Assembly: GCA_028583605.1 (NCBI GenBank)
Contig: CM053333.1
Location: 27,321,302 to 27,385,301 of the forward strand
Length of the DNA stretch: 64,000 nucleotides
Source: Dastarcus helophoroides
Taxonomy: Eukaryota; Arthropoda; Insecta; Coleoptera; Bothrideridae
Reading direction: 5' to 3'
This document shows, piece after piece, positions 20,938 through 32,790 of the stretch (its first letter is position 1; each line of letters starts with the position of its first letter). The notes beneath the pieces are model-generated. The model did not search any database. It saw only the letters and a list, made by a program, of their open reading frames with translations, and was not told where the DNA came from. Both the position numbers and the translations under genes were made by a program.

Positions 20938-22606
20938 ATGGATACGCTGTTAACATTATTACCCGAGGCAACATTACTTGTCCTTTCCTTAAAATTTCTT
21001 TTCGTAAATATGGACATCAAGGTAATGTCAGCTCAGCGAATGAAGAAATATAAATAAAGCCCATACCACGAATTTTTCAGATCTCTATCTAGTTAATATT
21101 TACTCACAACGTACTTACTAATAGTATCATGACTAGTGGTAATAGCAATGAGAAGATTATAGCACACATTGGCGATAATATTATGACAAAGAATGATGAG
21201 AGATTGGTAATTTTCATTATTGTTCTAGATTGTTCAACAAAAAATTATTTTTATAAATAGAACGTGCCACAATTAAAGAGATTTTAAGCATTAACGTTTT
21301 CATAAAACCATATAAGGTCAACGTTCCAGGGAAATACTTTTTATGGCACAAAGTAGTAAACTTCGTTAAACTGTTCGTTTAATGGATGAAACCTTAATGA
21401 ATTCTATCTATTTATTGAGCTATAATTTCCAGATGTTCAATTTCATGCATAATAAATTTTGTGTTTAAAATTATAGTCTTTTTAAATAAACTGAGTATAA
21501 GTTTATAGCCTACGATTAGTGTTATTTTGCACCCACTGCAAATAATTTGATACCTTTGAGTAATTTTATATAGTTTATATTTAAATTGTCCACTCTGGTC
21601 ATGTCACAAGGTTAAAGACGTTGCCTTTGGTGATAATCTTTGTTGTAGTGCTACCCTTTCTCCTTCTATATTTTCAATAGTTATACTTAGATTAATAAAA
21701 TTTGTCAAGTAAAAATAAAAGATTGTAAGCTTATCATAAAAATAATAAGTGACGTAATCTTTATATATGATGTCATAAGGTCCTTGTGACCATAGTATTA
21801 AATGATATCCAATGACAAGTGATATGCCGTTTGAGAGGTATTGAAAATAGTTATTCAGTTATACTAATTGTGTTTGAATTAAATATAAGTGCTACCCAAA
21901 AGCACTCTTCCTCCTTTGTATATTTTAAATGGTTATTCTTAGACTAATAATATTTGAAGAACAAAAGTAAACTCATGTAAGCTTCTGTACTAGTAGTAAC
22001 ATGGACGCGAACGTCATTTCTCACGTCTCAAGGCTACTATGACCAGTAACTTTAGATTTCATCCTGTAAGTGACCCCTCGTTTAAAAGGTATTTTAAAGA
22101 CCTAATAAGTCATATTATTTTTTTTGGATATATAATAGTTTTGATGAACTAAATCAATGGCTAAATATTAATTGAGTCTGTAATGGAAACACATTCAAAA
22201 GGTTAAATTTGGATAATTTTCAAAACACTTGGCATTATGTAATTTCTTTAGCTTCGTTGACATAGCTGCGATTTTATTTTAAGTTTTGTTTAACACTCGA
22301 ATAAAATGTCACTGTTTAATTTATTTATCCATTAAAACCAACATAAGCCTAAATAAAAATAGTATCACTGAAAAGGACCGTTAAATATCCTTTAAACAAG
22401 GTGTCACTTTGAATAGGGATGTCATTTAAAGTTATTGATTATAAGTCATAGAGTCCTTGTGGCGTTATCAGTTCCCACTAGCCGGGAAGCTTACATCGGT
22501 TTGTTTTCACTTTTCACATTTTAATAGTTTAATTTAAAAAACTCATTAGTTGAGAGTAGCGTTTTAATTTCATTCTCCATATACCATTAGGTGAGTATTT
22601 AAAAGA
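20938..22606. other. AT-rich non-coding stretch
   Basis: No gene or bounded repeat recognised. Confidence 0.4.
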
Positions 22607-24855
22607 ATGCTGAACGGAATATTCAATTCCCCATTTTTAAAAAAGGGCTGCCACCAGTAAATCTTGGTTCAGCAAAAAAGTGCTTGGGCTGTCTTTTGCA
22701 AAAATCGCGCATATCGTCGTTGAACAAATAATCCCTCAGTCGATACTCGGACCACCTAAGTAAATGCATGAAAGTCTTGTTAACAGGTTATTGACGAGGC
22801 AAAAAGTGATTTCGATCGTAAAATGCGCCAGAGGCTTATCAACTGTTCAAGCGGTTCCAGGTTATTTTGGAGATTTGCAAAGTCGATTGGAAAGAATTTT
22901 ACATCTTCAAATTTTCCACCTTTACTCGATGACAACAACGATATTGCGACTGCTTCCAAGGAAAAGGCAGACTTGATAGCCTTAATGTTTTTTGAAAATT
23001 CCAACCTTGATTCTCGAAACGCAAAAACTCCTATTTTTGCTAAGATTGGCACTTCAATGCCTGAAGTTGTTTTCAGACAACGCACAGTCAGGAAGATTCT
23101 ATTCGAGCTCGACACATCTGGATGGTATCCCCGCTATTGTTCTCAAGAAGTGTGCTCCAGAGTTGACCCCTGTCCTGAGTAAATTTTTCGCACTCTCTTA
23201 CAACAAAGGTGTACTTCCTAACATCCGGAAATCTGCTAGGGTGCAGCCTGTCCCGAAAAAGGGAAAAAGGATTCTGGCTGACTATTGCCTTATATCTTTG
23301 TTGCCCGTTATATCTTAAGTGATGGAAAAGGTTATCAACTTCAAGATTCTTAAATATTTGAAGTAGAATGAAAACATATTGGGCAGGCAATACGGTTTCA
23401 GATGATAAAGTTCAACTGACCATCTACTGGCATATGTTACTCACATATGTAACTCAGCTATGGAAAAACACTTTAAAGCTAGGATTGTAGCACTGAATAT
23501 CCCAAAGGCCTTCGACAGAGTCTGGCAGCGATCTCTTATCGCCAAATTAACATCCTATGGTCTTCCTTCTGGACTCAGTCATTTAATATCCCACTGGCAG
23601 ATCTTCTCAGGTCGTCGTCGTCGATGGTATTTCATCCGAGACATTTGTGATTATTGCAGGCGTCTCTCAGGAGTCTGTCCTGTCTCTTACTCTCCTGGTG
23701 TCATTTTTTTCTCCGACAAACCGTTATCCGTCGCTTCTTCAGATCGACTAAGTAAATAGCAGATACAGATGATAAATCGGGATCTCGAAATCATTCTGGA
23801 ATGGGGTAAGAAAAATCTAGTCGACTTCAACTCCTCAAAAACTCAGGCCGCTAGGAAAACATTAAGGGATAATGCAACAAACATACTCATGGACGGAAAT
23901 ATCCTCCCGATGGAATTTAATCCATCTATCAAGCAAGCACAAACTTCTCCTGGAACGGTCATGTGCGCGCCATTGCCAAAACTCTCCTGGTGTCATTTTT
24001 TTCTCCGACAAACCATTATCCGTCGCTTCTTCAGATCGACTAAGAAAATAGCAGATACAGATGATAAATCGGGATCTCGAAATCATTCTGAAATGGGGTA
24101 AGAAAAATCTAGTCGACTTCAACTCCTCAAAAACTCAGGCCGCTAGGAAAACATTAAGGGATAATGCAACAAACATACTCATGGACGGGAAAATCCTCCC
24201 GATGGAATTTAATCCATCTATCCTAGGAAAGAATGCAAGCACAAACTGCTCCTGGAACGGTCATGTGCGCGTCATTGCCAAAACCGCCTCTCAGAAGTTG
24301 TGGTTCCTTTTTAGAGCTAAAAAGTACTTTACATCTCATCAGCTACTCACACTGTACAAAACTTACATTAGGAACACTAGAATACGGTTCTCATGTTTGA
24401 AGTTCAGCCTCAACGTACACTTTAGCTCTTTTGGATTCAATTCAAAGAAGAGCGATTCGCCTAACTAATGATGAGAGTTTGACCAATTTTATCGAAAACT
24501 AGAACACAGGCGGTTGGTTGGTGATTTATCTCTTTTTTGCAAGTACTTTCATGGAAGATGCTCACAGAAACTAATATGATTGATCCCCCCATGGCAAGAT
24601 TTTTGAGGCATACAAGACAGTCGAAGACATCAAATTCTTGTGCGGTCCAGCTTGACGAGGTGAGGACTTCTGTCAACGGAAACTCTTTTTTCTATAGAAC
24701 TTCCAGGCTATGGAATTTATTACCGAACGGAATTTTTCCCCAAAATAACAACATATCCTTGTTTAAGAAGGCGGTTCATCGCCATCTATCCTTGTTTCCG
24801 CATCCTACTCGCATGCTTTGAAGGCATAATAGAGTTATCCTTTACGAGTGGATTG
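22607..24855 (+). mobile_element. CR1/Jockey-like LINE, copy B, 5'-truncated and dead
   Basis: The same family as copy A in the opposite orientation. It starts inside the endonuclease-RT linker (AATATTCAATTCCCC) and runs to the same 3' end, where GTTATCCTTTACGAGTGG is followed by an A-rich run. Decoded pieces include NSNLDSRNAK, VQPVPKKGKR, ALNIPKAFDRVW, DLEIILKWGKKNLVDFNS and a C-terminal FLRHTRQSKTSNSC with FFYRTSRLWNLLP. Frameshifts separate most pieces and the palm is scrambled. A 292-bp tandem duplication lies inside. No target duplication was seen. Confidence 0.8.
23691..24274 (+). repeat. 292-bp tandem duplication inside LINE copy B
   Basis: TCTCCTGGTGTCATTTTTTT starts at 23691 and again at 23983. 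The two units are almost identical through GATAAATCGGGATCTCG, CTAGTCGACTTCAACTCC and ATGGACGG. The second unit keeps bases that the first lost (CTAGGAAAGAATG near 24223). Confidence 0.9.
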
Positions 24856-25038
24856 GATATAAAAAAAGATAAGAACGACGAAGAAAACTTTTGAATAACA
24901 CTGCTAAGAATAAAAACAGGACAGTAGTTTTGTTTGTAACATGCGGATGCCGATGCCGATACGTATTTTTTGACTTCCACATTTGCAGGTTCAGGTGCAG
25001 ATGAAGATATATAAATAATAGTTAGAATAATATTGGTT

Positions 25039-25465
25039 GTAATGCTGTGCAGGAAAGGGCATAACTGCCTACAACTTTCAAGAAATAACGTCAGGGAAAT
25101 TGTAGGGATTTGGACAGCATTTGTCGATAAAAACAAGCGCCTCCACAGAATAGGAATTATAGACGACCCTAGGTGTAGGGGGTGTTTAGAAGAGGATGAG
25201 AGTGTCGAGCACGTAATGTGTCACTGCCTAGCACTAGCATCAATCAGAGGATCTATGCTGGGAGACTTCTGGCCTACTGTGGCCAGTTTGAGAGAGGGGC
25301 ATTTAAGGGACTTTCTTCAGTTTCTCAACAAGATGGGTGGCTTAATGAATGAACAAGGACATTTCAATCACGGGGATAGCATAATGGGCTCGGAAAGGGT
25401 GGCCTAAGCGCTGGCCGAAGTGCTGGCCTAAACTTTAGGCAACCCACATCAAATCCAGAATCCAG
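25039..25465 (+). mobile_element. Second LINE family (RNase H-bearing, I/Loa-like), truncated copy 1
   Basis: A 427-bp 3' tail flanked by the direct repeat AATATTGGTT (25029-25038 and 25466-25475). It encodes on the plus strand the C-terminal zinc-knuckle region LHRIGIIDDPRCRGCLEED followed by EHVMCHC. It ends in a short direct repeat ATCCAGAATCCAGAAT. The same tail occurs inverted at 39.65-40.3 kb, which also retains part of the RNase H domain. 5' truncation with a 10-bp duplication is normal for target-primed reverse transcription. Confidence 0.8.
25042..25407 (+). pseudogene. LINE ORF2 C-terminus with CCHC-type knuckle
   Basis: The frame begins at the truncation point (LCRKGHNCLQLSRNN) and runs to a natural-looking stop. 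The CRGC...EHVMCHC block is the cysteine-histidine motif found at the C-terminus of I, Loa and R1-type LINE proteins. No start codon belongs to this piece. Confidence 0.7.
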
Positions 25466-25475
25466 AATATTGGTT

Positions 25476-26862
25476 AGAGCAACACAGATAACTTGGTGAG
25501 CATTCGGAAAATGTAAATGTTCAGTAAATAATCTTTTAATAATTTGTAGATAAAGAAAGGAAAATCTTTAAACCTAGTCAAGATTATTAATTTATGTTAG
25601 ATGCCATTTGCTGAATTCAGTTTTTAAACATGTTTAGTTTGTTTAAATAAATAAAAATTATTGACCAATTTCGGAAAAAAAATAATTATGGCATGACGAA
25701 TATGATATTGAGAAACCTTCAAACATTTTTTATGACATCTCGCAAAGGAATAGGTTAGATTTTTACATTGAATATAAGAACAAAAATCGAAATAATAGAG
25801 AACCAAAAACTATTTGACATAGTGACATTCTAGAATTATTTTTTTTTCAGAAATTTGCTTTTATTTATTTAAGCAATTTAAATATATTTAAAAAACATGA
25901 TGACAAAAATCCTATCTAATATAAATTAATGAGTATTTCGCATAAAAAAACGGCTCAAAACAATAAATTAACAATTTCAGTTAATTTGATATCTTACTGT
26001 ATTGTTCAAGAAAATAACAACTTGTTTTTTGTTTTTTGTTAAAAACTCTTTTTAAATTTCTTTACTACTGTAAGACTTTCGAATTTGAATTTTTGTATGA
26101 AAGGATAAAATACATCGTATGTAAAATCTATAATAATAAATTTCCTTTGTTTTCAGTATAAAAGCAATAGATATATTTAATTAGAATTTAATTGAGACCG
26201 CTTTATAATTATGTCAATATTCTAAACATTTACAAAGCAATTTAGACCGAGCTCGGAATCAAAAACCCAAGCGTAATCTCGATATAGAATTTGGTTCAGA
26301 TTTGATGCAAAAGAGATGAGTATTATTTATCGTATCCGCGTATTACATATTTCCAACATAGCATTGTTTATTGTATATGTTCTTCGAACATACTCCAGTA
26401 ATATACATTTGAAAGGGAGATTAGTAGCGGCAATTATAAATGTAGGGTGAAGATGCAAAGCAATGTTGTGAAATTATTTATTTTTTACAACAACACACTT
26501 TGATCTGTGTTTTTAGCAGCATAACAAGCTGAAGAGAACTGATAAAAAAACAAATTGAAAGTACAAAACAATTGTACATAGATAATTTTGCAAATTATCA
26601 TGAAAAATATGCAGGCTGTATCAGTTATATGGTCATTAATTTTAGGAGAAAATTTAGAAAAATAAATATGATATGAATACGTGATTACAAATTTTTCTTT
26701 CAGGTGTATTTAAGAATAAAAAAAATATTTTCAAATTATAATTGAAACTCCTTTTTGAACCGCCATGGCTTCAACATCGTTAAATGACAAAAAGAAAAAG
26801 AAGAATATGATGGTTGTTCAATCGAGGATCAGAAGAAATATAACATTACTTAGGTTTTGTTT
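25476..26862. other. AT-rich non-coding stretch
   Basis: No gene or bounded repeat recognised. Confidence 0.4.
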
Positions 26863-26866
26863 GAAA

Positions 26867-27239
26867 TGTAACGCAATGTAAATAGATGAAATAGGATTAA
26901 GAATAGAATTGTAGAATTTAGTAAATAAAAAAGTTTCTAGAAGGTTCTGATAAGGGGAAAGCGGCCGCGATAACGAAACAAACGGCAGATAAGCGTTCCA
27001 GAAATTTCGGCATTCGATAAGCCTTATCTGCCGAAAATTCTGGAAGCCGCGGGTCGAAACTATAAAAGGCGGTCAGTTTTCCCTCGAGTCAGTCAGTTAG
27101 AAGCAATTGCAATAAATTGGTTAGCAATTAGTAAATAATTAGTGAGTTACTGTTCAGTTGAAGTGTGCCGAGTTTATTCAGTAATAAAATGGGTATAATC
27201 TATGACGTGAATCAATTCGAACCGATAACGCACGTAACA
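26867..27239 (+). repeat. Solo LTR 1, Gypsy-type, with 4-bp target duplication GAAA
   Basis: Begins TGTAACGCAATG and ends ACGCACGTAACA, so the ends are inverted TGT/ACA. Flanks are GAAA at 26863-26866 and 27240-27243. A TATA box TATAAAAG (27061-27068) is followed by TCAGTCAGTTAG, and by AATAAAATGGG near the 3' end. Upstream of the TATA box are heat-shock-element-like and GATAAG motifs. No internal retroviral genes adjoin it. Confidence 0.85.
26935..27045 (+). promoter_or_regulatory. Heat-shock-element-like and GATA motif cluster in LTR 1
   Basis: TTCTAGAAGGTTC (26935-26947) and TTCCAGAAATTTC (26996-27008) both fit TTCnnGAAnnTTC exactly. TTCTGGAA (27038-27045) is a two-unit match. GATAAG occurs at 26949, 26988 and 27016, and inverted at 27023. 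The cluster sits 16-126 bp upstream of the TATA box, a normal position for activator sites. Confidence 0.55.
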
Positions 27240-27243
27240 GAAA

Positions 27244-28087
27244 GATGAAAACAGGAAAGTCATTAAATAATTTTCCGACGCCAAGGATTGACGCTTTGCA
27301 CGATAACAATAACAACTTGAAGAAGAAAGTTAAATGAAAAAAAAAGGTAAGTTAGTTAAGTGGATGCAAAAGTTATAAAGTAGCTAATATAATCAGGAGA
27401 CATTTTTCGACAATAATTGCAAACATACTGATGTGATGCTGAAGGATGTTAAAAAAAGTTGTAGCTTCGACAGTAAAGTTAAAATTTCAAGAAAAATAAT
27501 AAAAATTTGGGAAAAAGTGTGTCATTATAAAAAATTGGAATTTTAATAATAAAGATTTATGTATTAGAAACTTTTTTTAAATATACTTACTCCAATGCTG
27601 AATTATCGACTTATAAATCTGACAAAATTAAAAGTTACAAAAAAAATATATAAATTTCTGAAAAACACTTAAAATTTTACGTTTAAACTCAAACTTTCAA
27701 GAAAGAATAACAAAAGGAATATTTAATTGAACATTTTTAGTTTAAATCTAAAGTGCGGGATTAACGTCGAGAAAAGTTCGGAATTAAAAAAATATTTTCT
27801 CGATATATCTTACTTTAAAGACTAAAATTGGAGATTAGATTAAAGTCGAAATAAGTTCGAGAAAAAACATTGACACTTTCAATGTACGACAAAATGTTTT
27901 TTAGATATAGTAACTTTTTCCAGAAGTTCGTAAAAATTTGGGATGTGATGATGATCATATCTGTATATAAAATTAAAGCAAATATTTCACATTAAGTTAA
28001 ATAAGTTTAAATGTAGTAATCAAAGTCAGAAAAATTTTTGGTTTATCAAATACGGATTTTTATAAAAATTTTGAAATGAAAATTATA
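27244..28087. other. AT-rich spacer between two inverted solo LTRs
   Basis: No coding sequence; words such as GAAATTTTCGAAAAA dominate. Because each LTR has its own target duplication, this spacer is not the interior of one retroelement. Confidence 0.5.
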
Positions 28088-28091
28088 GTAT

Positions 28092-28439
28092 TATTGCAGG
28101 TTCGAATGATTGTTAACACTTACTGAATAATGCCCACTTTATTTCTAACTAACTAAATTTGGGACACCACAACTGAATAATTAACTCACTTATTGACTTC
28201 TAACTACTAATTCACTAATTAACTACACTGACTAACTGACTGACTCGGGGGAAAGGCGACCGCCTTATATAATTTTCACTCTCGGATTCTAGAAAAATAG
28301 AGCAGATAAGACTTATCGTTTGCCGAAATTTCTGGAACGCTTGTCTGCCGTTTGCTTTATTATCGCGGCCGTTTTCCCTTATCAGATCTTTCTAAAAAAA
28401 TTTCTTAAATTCAAAATTCAAAAATTACAGTTCGTTACA
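28092..28439 (-). repeat. Solo LTR 2, same family, target duplication GTAT
   Basis: On the minus strand it starts TGTAACGAACTG at 28439 and carries GATAAGGGAAAACGGCCGCG, TTCCAGAAATTTC, CTTATCTGCT and a TATATAAGG TATA box. Its 3' end is shortened by about 9 bp. Flanks are GTAT (28088-28091 and 28440-28443). Confidence 0.8.
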
Positions 28440-28443
28440 GTAT

Positions 28444-29952
28444 TAAAGTGAACAATTTTAGAAACAGCTAATTTTCCAAAAAATATCGATCCTAAGCTTT
28501 AAGTCGAATAATGAAAATGAATATTTAAACATTTTTCGAATTAAAAAAACTAAATTTTCCAATTTGAAGCCAAAATAAAGATTAAAATTGAAAGAAAGGT
28601 AAATCTGTTAGTGGTTAGTCTTTCTTTTAAGAAAATATGAATTATATACCCCGGAAAATTTATCCGATTTAAGCTGCCTATATTAAACTAACAAAATAAT
28701 TTTTGCATCTTGACCTCTTCAAAAGACAGTTTTCGTTGCAGACTATTTGATAGATTAACTTGAATTTAAATTAATTAATTTTAAGCTTATATAATTTTAA
28801 ACCTTTTTAGTTTTATATGAATGCTCCTTTAATTCAATTCAGTTAATATAACATTTCTCAGAAATGTTTAAAAGAGTCATATCCCCACCCAATGTTCATT
28901 GACAATTTAATGATTATATTTGATTAAATTTTTTGATGGTCAAAATAATCAACTTATGATCAAAAAGTCGGTCTAATTTTAAAATAAACGGCGCCTTAAA
29001 CGAAAGAGTATTCTTATGTAAAGAGAACGCTTGACACTTTTTAGGTAATTTAATAACGCCTTCCCAGTTTATAAGTTGGGAAAATCGAAGGCTGCACGTA
29101 TCAGCTGTCGGTTAATGAAACCGGAGCTTTGTTAAAGAATTACCGCGTTTTGAGAGGGTTAATGCTTCATTCTATCCTTCCGTGCAGCTTTTACAAACGT
29201 CAATTTACTTTAGTAAATCTGCCCTGTTCAAGAAACTTCATATATTTATTAGCTGTCTAAGTGTCATGTCTTTTAAGATTTTAAGCTCTAATTGGAAGCT
29301 TTTAGATCGTTATATATCGTCGAAAGGGCGCCATTAGTTCAAAAAAATCATGTTTTACTTTTAGGGCAGTTAATACAAGCTGTCAGTATGGAAGACATAT
29401 GTTTGAACATATCAATTTGGGTATTTATCAATATTTCAGCTAAATGCTGTCTGCTACATTTCTGAAGTGATCCGACGATACATAAATTTACATTTGAAAC
29501 TGCCAAGTTTATTCAAATCATTTGATGTAATAGTCATTCAATTACTATGACTTTAATTTATAAGTTCAGTAAGAAAATTAGCACGCCAAAGCACAAATAC
29601 TTTTATTTACATTTTATGTAATGGTAACTTATTTATAGTTCTGTAAGGTGGGCATATGCATTATAAGTACCAATAATGTATATGTCGATTTTTTTAGGGT
29701 GGGCAATTATCTTTCTAGGGTGGGCACACAGTTTTGCAAGAACTGTTTTCAAGGAACTGTTGCTCCATCTTGTTGCAATACAAGAGCATAGTTTAATAAT
29801 CTCTATGTTGTGTATGGAATTCACTGTGAAAGGCGACATTTGGAGATTAAACTTACAATTTTGAAAAAAATAAAATACTCAGAAAATTTCAAAATTTAAA
29901 GCTTAACGTCTATACTTAAAAGAAATTCGGTATATATAGTGCATTTCAATGA
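28444..29952. other. AT-rich stretch, partly less repetitive
   Basis: No gene recognised. About 29040-29240 is somewhat GC-richer and less repetitive than its surroundings. The short word AGGGTGGGCA or close variants recur at 29646, 29696 and 29717. Confidence 0.35.
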
Positions 29953-30307
29953 TGTAATGTACCTACCCTACCCACTTGGGTCCAGATCCTTCTAAGTACC
30001 AAAGTTGTTACATCTGTTTTATCTAAATTACTTATTCTTATTGTGTGTTAGACGTTTCCGCCACTTGTAAGATCTAACTAAAGAACAAGCGGAAACCCCG
30101 TTGCGAAAAAGGATCAGGGTGTAAAATGTATGTATTTTATTTAGAATTAGAATAGTCACATAGTCAGTCTGGTCAAACCTTTGTTAGAAGTAAGTTTATT
30201 ATAAGGATCATTTAAAAGTATTAATATATTATAGTACACAAAATCAATCTCTTTAATTATATTTACTAAATCACGTCCGAGGTATCTACGACGGAAAATC
30301 CATTACA
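29953..30307. repeat. Solo LTR-like element of a different family, target duplication ATGA
   Basis: Ends are TGTAATGTACC and TCCATTACA (inverted TGTAATG/CATTACA). Flanks are ATGA at 29949-29952 and 30308-30311. Length 355 bp. No internal genes adjoin it. Terminal inverted repeats, TG/CA ends and a 4-bp duplication together suggest a solo LTR. Confidence 0.6.
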
Positions 30308-30433
30308 ATGACTATCCACCCTAAAAAATTTTTAGATCGTTATTTTTAGGAAAAGTTTAAAAATATGTCAATAAATATATAATTATTGATGACAAGTTGT
30401 GAATTTTTCCTAAAAATAACGATATAGTGTACA

Positions 30434-31681
30434 TGTTACAGCTAAAATGGATACTTGGTTAGTTCTGAAAAAAACCAGTTTGTTTTCAAAATAACTAACG
30501 AAGCTGCTATTTTGAAGGAATCAGCCGTTTCCAGCAAAATAGCAGATAATCAGTTGATAGTTTTAGAAACTAGCTAGTCAATATGCAAACTATCCACTTA
30601 TTATGGTTAAAATGATGATTTTGAGTAAGTTTAATATCATAGCGGCTAGTTTTGATACTAACTGAAAATTTGCAAAATTTATTTTAGTCTCTATTAATAT
30701 GAGTACTTTGGTATTTTAAATAGGTGGATTCACAAGCTAATTTTATTTCATTATAAATGTAAGATAAATCCTTATTCTAAATTTTCTAATTTATCATAAA
30801 AACAACAAATAAGTAATTATATTCTTTGCTTTCGAGGCATTTACTGTTTGTTGTATTTTAATGTCAAATAGAATTGACGAGTTTTCAAATTAAAGCAAGG
30901 AGTACACTAATAAATAACTCTTATCCACTAAAAAATGCCGCACGGTTATCGTCGTACAAGAAAAAGGAAACTTATAAAAATCGTGAATTTAGTTCCGACA
31001 GCCATGAAGGTTGAACTGTCAAAAACCAGAAATATTTGCAAGTTAGACAGAACACAGGACAAATAATTAAAAAATCGGAAATATTCCACCCAAATTAGGA
31101 CAGCTAATAGCCCTATTTAGAGCTGACGTATTTACATTTCTTGTTATACACCTTTTGCTACATTGGCATTTAACGTAATCCTGTTTACTTCTTGATATTG
31201 AAGTATATTCAAATGTTGCTCGAAGTGTACTTTCCATATCTTTCACAGTTTCAATTGACAGCAGTTTTTGAATATAAACGAAATAATTCTTAGCTAACTT
31301 ACACATAACCTGACTCATGCTATTTGAGATTCTAGTTTCAAGTTATTGCTTATCTGTTTAGTTAGTTTATGAACTAACCAATATACTTGCTATTTTAGGC
31401 AACTAAAACGATTGCAGTAACCGTATTAGCTAATATTACGAACTGTTATTATACAGTTAACAAAATATTTGGTTAATGTAAAAACAATTACATAAAATGT
31501 ATAAATAAACCAAAGCAAATAATTAGTTTGCATACTAACAAGGTAGTTTCTAAACTCCTAATGTGGCATCCGTTATTTTGCTGGAAATGGCTGATTTCTC
31601 TAAAATAGCAGCTAATTTAGTATGTTTGCAAGCTAGCTGGTTAGTTTTAAAACTAACGAAGTATTCATTTTAGTCCTAACA
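30434..31681. mobile_element. Inverted-repeat DNA element, 1.25 kb, unclassified
   Basis: The outer 165 bp or so on each side are inverted copies with indels. Shared words are CTAAAATGGATACTT/CTAAAATGAATACTT, AACTAACGAAG, ATCAGCC(G/A)TTTCCAGCA and TATGCAAACTA. No clean target duplication. A cysteine-rich protein fragment lies inside on the minus strand. Confidence 0.55.
31067..31318 (-). pseudogene. Cysteine-rich protein fragment, transposon-related
   Basis: The minus-strand frame reads LLSIETVKDMESTLRATFEY and then DYVKCQCSKRC. A one-base shift would continue with NKKCKYV, giving a CxCxxxC...KKCK pattern I associate with multicopy transposon proteins that have CKC..GC repeats followed by a CH..SC.N block. 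That is family memory, not a search result. The frame is broken just after the first cysteines and no intact gene remains. Confidence 0.35.
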
Positions 31682-32204
31682 TATATACAGAGCAACATAT
31701 TGCTTTTGGTGTATAAAATAACATATGTGTTTTTCAAAATTTTGCTGCCATAATTACCATTTTTATCACTTAAAAACTTTTAAATGGGATAGTTTGCCCT
31801 CATGAGAGGAATAGGAAAATAAAGAAAAAAAATTTTTCTTTTATTTTTCATCGAAACAAAACTTCTGGAAAAAAACGAATCAAATAATAAATATCATTTT
31901 CGGTATGAGAGAAACAGCAAAATCTGGTTTTGTAGCTCTATCTTTGAGGGGGTAAAACTATCGTTAAAACCGTTTATCAGCCGATAAAAAAAACGTGTCT
32001 CTTACATTTCGGTCCTTTAAAACATATCCAAAAATTAGCAAAATCGGTGCCGGACACTTCACGACGTTTCCTTGTTAGCGTGTTTAAGATAACGGGAAAG
32101 AGAACAGTTTTTTGCGATAAAAAAGAAAAAAGGTCCATTAATTGTACCTGCCCAATATGTTTTGTCAACTATAATTAAGAATAAAGGTCCTCAAACTATA
32201 TTTG
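31682..32204. other. AT-rich stretch left of the Tc1-like remnant
   Basis: May contain the decayed 5' part of the Tc1-like element, but no motif could be placed confidently. Confidence 0.3.
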
Positions 32205-32790
32205 TCTAATTCTTTACTGAGGAGTGCGACCCTAAAGGTGATGGCGATCCACAGGTTGAAAAACTCCGGTGTAGAGAATTGAAAGATTGAAACGATTAAT
32301 TCAATAGTTTGTTTCCAGTGATCAGTCTCAGATGTGTCACGAAGAGAAACGCTGTATGCAGTTTTCAGCTGAAAGTCGTCTGAATCATACTGTATGAGGA
32401 GGATTGTTTGGGGCGCTATTGATTGTGGAACTAGCTCCCTATAGTTTTCTTTAGAATCAATATGACTGCGAAGCGCTATATCTAAAAGTTAGTGGAACCT
32501 TATCTTTCGTCTTGTCACAAAACGCATAAAATGCCTGTATTCTAATAAGACAATGCCCACTACCTTACTGATAAAGAACCTATGAACTATCTTAACAATA
32601 TCTAAGTTACGCGTTGTCCTTGACCCTCAACATCTACAGATCTGTCACCTATCGAACATGTGTTGAATGCCCCGACAATGACCAACCAACAACAACCTAG
32701 AATGAGAAATCTCGGAAGATAAATCATCTTGTTGGACTTTGTCCTGATGGTTCAAATCAACGCATGCATACAACATCGAGGTGGTTCAAC
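32205..32790 (+). pseudogene. Tc1-like transposase remnant, split by a hAT element
   Basis: Frame-shifted pieces of a Tc1-type DDE transposase: FTEEC (first catalytic Asp region, damaged), IVWGAI, and DLSPIEHV (third acidic residue as Glu, the DD34E signature region of Tc1 elements). The C-terminal stretch ACIQHRGGST follows. The last residues and stop reappear after the hAT insertion at 34906-34917, where the frame continues HY and stop. This element was therefore already present when the hAT element landed. Confidence 0.7.

Noticed and set aside
26867..28439. Reading the two inverted LTRs and spacer as one retroelement
   Set aside because: LTRs of one element are in direct orientation; here each has its own 4-bp duplication (GAAA and GTAT), so they are separate solo LTRs.
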